This document shows, piece after piece, positions 11,263-21,900 of a DNA stretch of 64,000 bases; the stretch's first letter is position 1, and every line of letters starts with the position of its first letter. The notes beneath the pieces were generated by a model. It was not told where the DNA came from. It worked only from the letters and a program-made list of their open reading frames with translations, and ran no database searches. The stretch spans positions 4,810,501 to 4,874,500 of the forward strand of contig NC_134028.1 of NCBI RefSeq assembly GCF_964204645.1, in the 5' to 3' direction. A program made the position numbers and the translations under genes. This DNA comes from Tubulanus polymorphus. Its lineage: Eukaryota; Nemertea; Palaeonemertea; Tubulaniformes; Tubulanidae.

Positions 11263-11807
11263 TATAAATGTATCAGGTAGTTATTGTTACTAAAATTGCA
11301 TAGTAAAATGTTGTGTGTTTAGAAACTGCTTGAATTGAGAAATGACTTCCAATTCATTTGTGGTGAGGAGATCAGGCGTAAAATTGTAATTGTGATGAGG
11401 AATGTGCTTTATGTGTTGTATCAAAAATACATATGTATTTTTGGTTGCATGTTATTGTCTAATGTAAGAACACAATGATGTAACTACAGACCTACAGTGA
11501 CTTCTTAAATTACTACTTAATCGGTTGAAATTACTGTTCAAACTGATTGTAAGGAATTATAACTTGTGTTCGTTGTAATGTGTAACGGTGAATAATATTT
11601 TATTTAAATGAATAAAAATTAATCAATTGAAATATTTGTTTGTTTTTTGAAAATCTTTTGGATTCATCTAGACAGTACATGTATGTTTAAATGCAGGATG
11701 AAGAAATGAGGATTAAAACTCATAAGGTGCAGGTTAAAATTCTGCATACATACTCTCTGAATGGTATCCAATTTGAGGATTTCTTTCTATGAAGCAGTTT
11801 GCCACTC

Positions 11808-11815
11808 TGACGTCA
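11808..11815. promoter_or_regulatory. CRE/ATF palindrome upstream of TSEN54-like gene
   Basis: The full palindrome TGACGTCA lies 77 bp before the chosen ATG at 11892. Such CREB/ATF sites are common in core promoters. Its use here is inferred from position only. Confidence 0.35.
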
Positions 11816-11891
11816 CTGATGTTGTTGGAACCCCTCCCCTCTAGAGGAACAATATGTTTGTAGTAAACTGTCAGTATATGTATACCTGTAT

Positions 11892-13895
11892 ATGTTTTGT
11901 AGCGCTTCTGAACTTCATCGATATAGAAGGAAAATAGACACTGAGCTGCCAATGAGAGGAGTGAAAGAATTCTTGCCTGATCATTCGTGGTTGCAAAATA
12001 AACGTTTGGATAAAATAAATGAGACAAGACTTTCACTGCTGAAAGAAGAAAGAGTGGAAAGCAGGTAAATTCCGTGAACAACAATGAATCTGGGCAGTAT
12101 TAAACTATGTATATTGCTCACCTGCACATCTCATCATTATTTCAGCCGTAATTTGGTGCGAGGAATTTGGATCCCTTCGAAGGATGTTGTTCGTCTTATA
12201 CATGGAAAGGTAAAAGTACCTTCAAATCACGACTGTTTATGATATCGTAGAATGGGTGTATAATGATTTGTCCTATTTTGAGCAGGGAAATTTCTGGCGT
12301 TATGTTGGATATTCAGAGCATGGCGTAGACTATCTGTGCCCAGAGGAAGCTTTGTTTATGGTTGATTTGGTACGTTAAAAAATCATTGCTCTTTCAAGTG
12401 ATTATTGTATTAGAAACTGATTGCCTTCATCTCAATCATCAGGGAATGTTGGAAATAGAATATGAAGGACTTCCAATGAGTTTACAAACTGCTTACACAT
12501 GTCTGCTGCAGAATGTATCTTTAGCTGAATATCAAGTTTACGCTCACTTGTCCAGACTTGGATTCATAGTCATTCCTCATAGAAATCAGAAAAAGTATGT
12601 TGAAAGGAAATCGCAATGATTCAGATCATATTGGCCATTAAGATGTCAGACTTATTCATGGTTTACTTTCACTTATATCTTTTAGACTTGAAATAACTGA
12701 GTATGAGGAGAAAATAAATTTGGATCAGATTCTACAGCAAAAACATAAGAAGCCTTCAAAAAGAAAGAGATCCCGTTCACTGAATTCGGTTACTGATAAT
12801 GAAGATACTCAGAAATCGAAGAAATTATCCGAAGAAAGAATTCCTACTGATTCCACTGAGACAGCAGTTCAAATAGAAAACGAATCTTTGGAATGTGAAA
12901 TCAAAACCGAACCCATACTGCGTGATACCTGTGATATTGTGTCTGTACATGCGGCAGCGCAATTATCTAAAGAATGGGCGAATCGTCTTCCACATTCTAA
13001 TTGGAACAATATCGAAATTCCTAATATACTAGATTATGAAGGAGATACCATACATCCTGAAATAGTTAAGGAAATATCTCATGATTCGTCCAGTTTTCCC
13101 TATTCTCGAGATTGGCTTCCAGCGGATACTTGCGGTTTCTCGTTTCCCCGAAAAATCCTAACATCATCACGAAACTGGACTGAATATAAACAGGAGTTGG
13201 TGATGAAAAGTGAAAATGATGCAGAATTGACTGAGAGCCCGGTTGGTATCCTTTGGGATGGAGATGTAACACCTCTTTTGAAACCATGGGAGGCAACATC
13301 AACCGGTAAAAATTCCTGATTCACAAAACACCCTGCATCTGTGAATTGAAATTGATAATAGATTTTCTATTTCAGCTGCTGTTCTTGAAAAGTTACAAGT
13401 TGTTAAGCGTGCTGAGGATATTCCAACATCAACTAGTGACAGGTCAGTGTTTGAATGGTTTTTGTATTGATCAGTGGAAAAGGTACACTGTGGGACTGTG
13501 CCTGAAATGGCCATACTCGGTATCACATATACTCCAGTTTTTATCTCCTTTTCAGTGTCAAGTTTTCATATGATGTTTATCCTGCAGATGAAAAGGGAAA
13601 CTTTCGTAAAAGTGAACCAGGATTGCCACATTATAGAATTATTGTTCATCTGTAAGTCTCAAAACTGTTATGTACACCAATGCTTTTCTAATCGATGTTT
13701 TTATTGTTCAATTTGATTCAAAATTTCTTACATATTTTCAGAAGTGCCAATGATCCACCGAATTTATCAGTGTTGAACTGTTGCCTAAAAGACAAGGTTG
13801 ATAGTATTAAACTGGTTTGGGCTGTCGTTGATTATGGAAACATCTCGTTTTACTCATATTCTGAATTTTGTCTTCCTATTGATATAATAAAATGA
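11892..13895 (+). CDS. TSEN54: tRNA-splicing endonuclease subunit Sen54-like
   Basis: This is a structural subunit of the nuclear TSEN complex, which removes introns from pre-tRNAs. Coding exons are 11892-12064, 12146-12209, 12286-12369, 12443-12594, 12686-13305, 13376-13442, 13556-13651 and 13742-13895. They total 1410 nt, 469 aa, with all phases compatible. The N-terminal domain shows KEFLPD, GNFWRYVGYSE, LCPEEALFMVD and LAEYQVYAHLSRLGF, typical of Sen54 proteins. A Lys/Arg-rich stretch (KKPSKRKRSRS) opens a long charged linker and may be a nuclear signal. The C-terminal domain has FSYDVYPAD and ends with VVDYGNISFYSYSEFCLP. The human protein is 526 aa. The start is the first in-frame ATG after a stop at 11817; an upstream exon using the AG at about 11899-11900 cannot be excluded. 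AATAAA at 13886-13891 overlaps the stop codon, and another lies at 14303. Confidence 0.9.
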
Positions 13896-14059
13896 TTTTC
13901 GATAAGATATTCTATTTGCTCATCTTATCTTTGTATTCGGTATCTAGGCCACAGAATCAGCATCAATAATAGGCTGGGATCAAACTTGGGACACTAATTA
14001 CACACCCAACTTGGGCCTGGGGCCCCTGTTCTTTTATTTGGCACCAAGACCGCTCGAAC

Positions 14060-14220
14060 AAAGGTAATCAGACCGGATTCGACCCATGACACCTTCGTTG
14101 TCCTCTAATTGCATCCGATTGTTTTGGGAAGCCAGCATCAGTTGGATGGGTTCGAACCTGGGACCTCCGCTATCCAATATATTTAATATTCAGCCTCAGG
14201 ACCACTCGGTATCAGTAATA
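14060..14220 (-). repeat. tRNA-like (Leu/Ser type) SINE relic
   Basis: On the minus strand an A-box-like CCGAGTGGTCCTGAGGC is followed about 35 nt later by a B-box-like GGTTCGAACCC. The T stem does not pair, so this is not a functional tRNA. A weaker similar arrangement lies at 14878-14940. It is best explained as a tRNA-derived SINE or tRNA pseudogene. Confidence 0.4.
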
Positions 14221-14348
14221 ATAATCTCTAAAAGACTCATTTATTATGATTGATATAATTGTTTATTATAAAATCGTATAATATAAATTAACTTAATGGT
14301 ACAATAAAGAATTTTATTGAATTTGTTGATAATTTCTTTAGAACCCTA

Positions 14349-14725
14349 GGTGGCAGCACAGTACGGTTACCTAGCGGGAATTCTGTGAACTAATGCAATA
14401 CTGCGGTCTTTCGCTCATTGTCATTCTTTAATGTTTTGTCCTGTAAATTTAATAAATTAGGATAAGACATGCAATAAATTATTGTCTTATCCTATATATA
14501 AATGTTATATATGGCGCAATAAATTTAAGTTCAAGTTCAAGTTCAGGGTAGTTTAGATTTTACATCATTCTTCTCTCTAACTATATCCCTTTATATTTTT
14601 CATGGTGAAAAAATGTAATTAATTTCATTATTGACTGGAATTTAAGGTCAATCGACAGTGAACGAGCCTACAGTATTAGATTAGTTCTCAGAAATCCCGC
14701 TAGGTGACCGTATGGTGCTGCCACC
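14349..14725. mobile_element. MITE with long terminal inverted repeats (377 bp)
   Basis: The arms at 14349-14403 and 14671-14725 are inverted copies of about 55 bp with a handful of mismatches. Outer ends begin GGTGGCAGCAC, and similarity trails further inwards. The interior contains a second hairpin, AGGATAAGACA and its complement at 14459-14494, and an iterated AAGTTC stretch. No coding frame or clear target duplication is visible. Confidence 0.7.
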
Positions 14726-15945
14726 AAATTCTCCGGCTACATCAACAAATATTTATTTTTCTCGTTAGATAATTTTTGTGTTGAAAGATTTAAAAAAAAT
14801 AAACATATCGCATCGTAAATTTGTCCTTGAAGAAGTCAATTGTCACTGGTTCAGCTTAAAATCCACATTCAACTCCTCGAATATCAAATGGGTTCAAACC
14901 TGGGCTTTGGCCTTGGGCATCCTCGCTGAGACCACCAGAAAACAAACTAAATCATTTTCATTCATAAATATTTGTTTATTTCTCAATGCATTAAAATTCA
15001 CTTTTTTGCAACAATGTACATAATTCATTAAACATCTACAGATGTTAGTGGCTATATTTCATGTAACGAACTCAATTCAAACGCAACACGAACATTTGTT
15101 TTCATTATGAGACAAAAAACAAATAAGACACTATTTTCGATTTATAGGAATACGATAAGCGAGTCGCCTTAATCATAAATACTTTCGCACACATGTTAGA
15201 ACAGGTATAATTTATCAACAAGCAAAAATCCCTTTCAATGAAGCAGACTTTTTTAAAATAACTGTCAGTACCGGTAGAACAAAAATCACTTCTAACCAAG
15301 GCTGTTCTATTCAGCCAGCTGATGACATCCAGTGACTCGTGGATTTGTTAAAAAAGAAAACAATTTGCGATACAATATAGACATCATAGATATCTGAATA
15401 ATTAGCGAATATTCTAAATTCACAGAATGTATAACAACTTTATTGAGAACTTGTCTCAACTAATGACTCGCACTATATGGTACTGGTACCTTGGTACTAC
15501 TGGTATCAGGTCCACTCTCAGCAGGTACCTCATCTCTCAATAGATTCGTGATTTCAAGAGATTTTTTACAATAGAGGAAGCACATAGTACAGGAAACTCT
15601 GTTCGGTCTGTTGTGCATAGACCAAAGAAAAACTCGGCAAAAACTATTATTACAAGACCAGAAACATTTAAACAAACCACATACCAATAATTCATTCTTC
15701 ACCAAACACTTATTTTAGAATCCTTGAAAGTAAAACTCAATCGCTGTCCGGATTTCTACATCGTGATCGAGTTACAGCTACCATAGGTGGCGCTTCTATA
15801 CAGCAGAACAGAACCATCCATACTTAGAGAAATAATGAAATATAGAGGGCTCTTTCTATCACAATTATATACGTACATAAATATATCCTATGAACGCGTA
15901 GTGTTTGTATATCAGTTCACACACGCACATGACACACAGCGCCCC
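14726..15945 (-). other. SEC24 3' UTR and convergent spacer
   Basis: This lies between the convergent TSEN54 and SEC24 genes. On the minus strand the first AATAAA after the SEC24 stop is the complement of 15439-15444, giving a 3' UTR of about 500 nt; another lies near 14980. Short frames here have no support. Confidence 0.45.
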
Positions 15946-18900
15946 CTAGCTCAGTAAATTACGTATTTCTTTATGAATGTGGCAAAGATATTCGACATAG
16001 GAAGCAGTTCCGCTCGCTCCTCGGTCCTCAACGAGGAAATGTTGAAACCACGGCTCCAGTTTATCCCTCTGTCGTATTACCGTCAACTGAAATAAACAGA
16101 ACTCGATGTCAAGTTAAATGAACCATTTTTGAAATCAGAGAACTCATGAAGAGTTAGATAAATCGAACTTATGAAGAAGAGCTCATAAAAGAACTCATTT
16201 TCTCATGAAGAGTTAACACTTGAGGGAACTCATGAAGAGTTAACACTCAAGAACTCATGAAGATTTATAGAAAACAAACTCATGAAGAACTCGGTGAACT
16301 GCTAGAGTAGTATTTAGAGAACTCATGTGGTGTATAACTGAAGAGAACTCACCTTCATGCATCTATTCCTCTCTGTACGAATTCTATTTACAATTTGTCG
16401 TATTTTCTGTGATAACGGAGAATCAAGCTCCAACAATATACTCTACAAAATATAACAGTGTAACGACGTCAATAAACGACTAGTTTTTCAAATCCAGGAC
16501 TCGACGATTCTATACGCACCTTATCTATATCGATCTGTGCCAGTGACTGGACACCGAAAACATCGTGAACCCAATCAGGACTGATATTGTGTCCGATCCA
16601 TAGAAACATTGATATACCATTCTCTGTGAAAATATTACGGTACATAGAAACATTTGTATTCTAAAATACCATCAAATATCTATAAATTCTCGATCAGATT
16701 TCAATTTGTACCTAATAGATATGCACCGTCTTCTTGGAGACGTTCAACAGAACAGCGCACGGCAACAGGCATTTCATTTGTATTCATATCCAATGAATGC
16801 TACAAAATAACCAGAACATTACATTAAACTGAGTCCGACTTCAGGCTCTGTTGGCTGCTCATTCTTGCCATTGACAATAGGAGACACTTACCAACGGAAT
16901 GAGACGAGGATAGAAGAAAACAGCTGAAGCACTGACGTCCATTGAGTTCACTAAGTGCATTAAATAACTACGATCATCTGTAGAAATATCAGCAGCTGAA
17001 ATGGATTAAAAACACTATCAGAATCATTCCAGCAATCGCTATATGAGTGATAACAGTGCTCGATGGGTCGTATCGATAGGATTGATTCAGACATTTGACA
17101 GGTAAAAATTGCGAGTTCTCAAGGAATTAAATATACGGTACAATTACTGGAATAGTCCAATTATTTGCACATCCAACTTCAAACAATATTCTTTCTCAGA
17201 ATGTATGCCACTGAACCAGTAATTGACTAGTGTAGTGAGTAGAAATGAGCGGACAGCTACTTTTCAAGCTTTCATAGATATAACATGCTCATATTCTACT
17301 GCTCTCTCACTACAGGAGATTTTGTGTAATCTGTGCTCTGTTAAATACATTTTATGCTTATGAATTGTAGCACGCGTATGAAGCAGTGCCGGTACATCGC
17401 TATCAGCAGAGGGTAATAAGAGATTGATTGAAAATGCAACATTATAACATATTTCTAAATCTATACTGCAGCAGCCTGAGGTAGACCCTTAATCCTAGGA
17501 GGGAGGTAGGTCCCTTCTCATTCTGATCCAAGAATTAGGAAAGGAGGTTTCATTTCATATATCAACATCAAATGATTTAATGACTCAAAACATTTAAATT
17601 TTTGATTCCATTAAATAATCACCAATTTTTCATTTAATCAAAAGATAAAGACTTCAAAGAACCTTTGACTGCACAAAAACCCGATTTCCTTCACCAAAGA
17701 AAAAAGTCTGAAGCACAACATGCCTCGTTTCTCATTCCCTTTGAACATGACACATCAAATGAGTTTTAAACAAACCACCAGAAAAATGCATGAGATTCAG
17801 TACAAAAAATACAGAGCAATAATCAATTTCAATGATAACGCAGACACAGCTCATGCTAAATGCTATAAATAAACTGAGATCAGCTTAGAATTATTGAAAC
17901 TATTTCAGATACTACAGGGGGCGCAGTAGAGACATATCATTCATAGCTACCTTCAGGTTTCAACGGAGTAAATGTCTGCACAATATTGTCTGAAAGCAAG
18001 TTCACAAACAACTGGTGTCATTCAAAATATGACACTCGCAAAAAGATCGATCAGGTTTTTCGTAATCTAGTAACCGAATTCTTTTCATGCTTCCAAACAA
18101 CCGAATTTGGAATGAATGAATTCAGAAAATGCATATTTAGAAATCAGTGCAGCGTAGTAAGAAAATCTGCATCGTTATTCATGCAAGCTATCAGAGTTAG
18201 TTGAAACGACAAATACTTACTGCCCTGCAAACCATCGCTTTTGATAATACAGTTCGTATATAGTGGTAAGAGTTTCATACATTCAGGTAGAATGAGCTGA
18301 CCGGCAGACGACGGACTCGCGCAGTTCTTACGATAACAACCGAGTATCTGAGCGCATTCATTCATTATGTGTTCGCGTATTGCTTTAGGAGGCTGATTCA
18401 GAACATTTCGAATTGCTGTCAAATGGATAACATCAATAAGTAAATATGAAAATTGACAATTCCCCAATGGCATACAGCTGGGAGGGGTTGATCAAATATC
18501 ATATATATTCTTCAAGATCGAACCCAACCCTCACTGGATACCATAATAAGAAACAACGAAACTATTTGAAGTGACACTTGCCTTGTTTAGCCATATAGTT
18601 TACAACAGCATCAAGTTCCACATTTCTAAATACATCAGCCATCATCGTACAGCAGTTCAGAGCAAGATTGTGAATACGTAATCTTCGCTGACCGGATATA
18701 CTCGTAAACAACACCGCCACCTATTGACGAATTCAACAATTATATTCACTGTATCTATCATAGCCATATAAAGACATACAAGGATGACTGACCTGTATAA
18801 AAGCACCATCTGATTCATTAAGCTTGTCATCGTGTTTGATTTCAATAGTGACAGCTTTATCACAGTCAACTGACGCTAGTTCTACATCAGTTGTATTCGA

Positions 18901-21900
18901 CATGTAAAAACTACCCATGAAATCGGTCGGTCGGATTCCTAGAAAAAGATGAATACAGCAATTAACAGGCTACTGTGGCAAGTGAGGATACAGCAAGATA
19001 TCCTAATATACACAGTCGTACTAGGTTAAGTCGTCAACATTCATCCCTATTTTTGAGTTCCAATTTGTATTTCTAATTCAATTTACAAAGTGTAAGTCAT
19101 CACTTGGATAAGTTGTTAAAATATTGATTGTCCCAACTATGATGACTTAAGTGAGTTTTACTGCATGATCAATCGATGCTAGAATCAGATCAAATTCTAA
19201 GTTATTGTTCCTAATGAACAATGATGAATTAAGCAAGATTTACGAGATGGTTTGTTATACACTTTATCGATATCTTCCTGGGGCCAGTTACGCAGTCCTT
19301 AGATTTATGACCGGTCTAAAAGCAACTTAGTTCTATAGCCAATCTAACAACTACTAATCTTGGACTTAAGTCACAATTGTACAACCGGGCCCCCTACAAA
19401 GCACCGAAAAGATCTATTCTACTGAATAATTATTTTTTACCTGTACTAGTGCGAACTCTCATAATAGCATCAAATGCAATCGGTCTCATCACATTATGTC
19501 TTAAATCCGACAGGAATCGTTCACCGTCGATATCCGCCTGGAAGTACGTATATTTATACACCTGTCCGCCGGTTAATTTACACAGCTCCGACACGGTAGC
19601 GACATCTATATACGCATTCGGAAACAAGAACAGATCGACCGAACAGCCGGCGGTTACGCAATCCTGTCCGAGTTTAGAGTAGAAATTGCTGCTCGGTGAT
19701 AGAATAGTCTGAAATAAATCAATATAAAATTATCAGCAACACGACAGAAACATAGACTCAAAGACCACAACCGGGAGTTTGATCATCAGGAAACAGATCC
19801 ATAGTTCTCCCGTTATTAATTGACTTGAGAGTTAAAGCATTGGAATGAATTTTCCTTTACTCTGTAGCATCAAACTAAACCTACTATCGTGGAACTTGGT
19901 CCAGAACTGTGGAAATGAGTCCTGATACAAGAATCTAGACTAATCTTTTTTTCTCGTTTTGAATCATCAGTAAACAACAACAAATACTTTCTACCTGATA
20001 TAGATGAGTGACCCCGGCGAGAGGTGCTACCATTTAACAGTTTATATTTACCGGGTGAGATACATGCAATTTAGCATCTATTCAAATACATTGATTTATT
20101 CTAGTCTTCTATTTCAGGACATGCTGTTACACATAAATGAGGGAACACCACAATTAAGGGGAGGGGAAGCTACATGTAAGGAAACCCTGCACCAACATCG
20201 ATTCCTCAATTCTAATTTCTGATTGCTAAATTTTAAAGAATAAATTTTTCTTTCGGGAGGCTACAAAAATAGAATTGAATGATTGCCGTTGACCCCGGGC
20301 ATGCAGTTATATATACCCCCACTATAGAGGCCACGCCTTCAGAGCCAGCGTGACCTAGTTTACTGACAATTCCCTCAGTGGCAGGTGACAACATAGGCTG
20401 AAAAAATATCCATCAGAAAACCTAGTGTAATAATAATAGAAAACAAAGTGGCGACGAAATAAACAAAATCAACACAAAACTTCTGCAGACGTAAAATCAA
20501 AATAATTTTTACACACAATGAAATCATAACATGCCACAAAAACAAGGAATAACGCACACAATTCACAAATAAAACTGTATCAATTTCTACCTTTTCTTTG
20601 TCGCTTCCGAGTAATTTTCGATCGTCACGATTTTTCAGTTTTCCGGGAGCTTCCGCGATCGGTAAAGAAGTGTGGAAGATATAGAGTTTGCCGGTACAAT
20701 CCGCTGATTTCAGCGCATCGAGACCAGCCTGTACTACCGGACCAAGTATCGTCTCGGTCTCACGAGACTCCTGGAACAAATACGGAATCTGCTCCAATAA
20801 ACTGAAAAATAATAATATAACATCACTGATCAATCAATCAAATTTAAAATCAATCATAGAAGGGTTTAGTGGAAGAGCAAACAATTGATGGCAGAATAAT
20901 CAAAGGTCCCACCCAATTCAACAGTTCTTTAACGTGAACCACAGTTAAATCAATTTATTTCCAATGTTTTAATTAACCTGGGAATGGGAGTCGAATATTG
21001 ATGAAGAACTGTTGGAACAAGGTTTCAATAATTTTCGCGTAAAACGGATTTTTTAAATTCACTAATTACCTGTCAATAACTAACTCTGATTCGGATAATT
21101 TCACCAGAAATCCATCGACTAAAGGAACGAACATATCCTGTACGTCGGATACAACTAACATCTGAGGTTGAGCCAAACATCCTTTTACATTATAGAAATG
21201 AATCACGTTGCTATACGTAGCGAATCCAACACGAATCTCTGATTCCTCCATTCCAGCTTCCCTACAATACACAATATATACATTCATCAAATAATCTTCA
21301 ATCAAAACATATAGGATTAGATAATCATCCACCCCTGATGAAGATTCAATAATAGTTCCTTATGTATAGAATGTACTAAAATTATCTACGTTATCAATCA
21401 ATCTAAATAAATTGTTTCTTTCTGCCGAATATTTAACATAGTTACAGAGAAAATGAATACTGTATTATTTGTTTGCCAAATAGTTGATATTTTGAGGAGG
21501 AATAAGACTCTTAAGTAGAAACTAATTCCAAATCATGAAGGCAGCTAGATATTAGCCTGATTTCTAACAGGTATAGGTTGAGAACTTACTTGGGCAGGTT
21601 GACGAGAATGTCATTTTTTAAACGTTGACACATGAGATGAACGAGACCACATTTCACAGCATGATACGACACATCAATCATGAAGATAAACGCCGGCGGT
21701 TTCGGGAATTGATTATTCTGTAATAAAACAAGCGCTCATTCAGTTCTTGAATCCTTAACTCTGATATTTCCCTGACCCTTTACCAAAAATTCCTGGATTA
21801 AACAACAAGATAGGAGGGGTTTCTTATCAAGAGGTTCCATGTGCCACTCATCACCAGCAAGAACAAGAAGTACCAAAAATTCAAATCCTGACCTAATCCT

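Larger units (their letters stand above)
10102..11620 (+). other. Caspase 3' UTR / spacer
   Basis: There is no coding frame here. An AATAAA at 11611-11616 is the best candidate polyadenylation signal for the caspase. The region contains two short inverted-repeat transposon relics, listed separately, at 10306-10464 and 11097-11262. Confidence 0.5.

Noticed and set aside
11734-12084. Minus-strand 116-codon frame
   Set aside because: It is the complement of the first TSEN54 exon and its upstream region.
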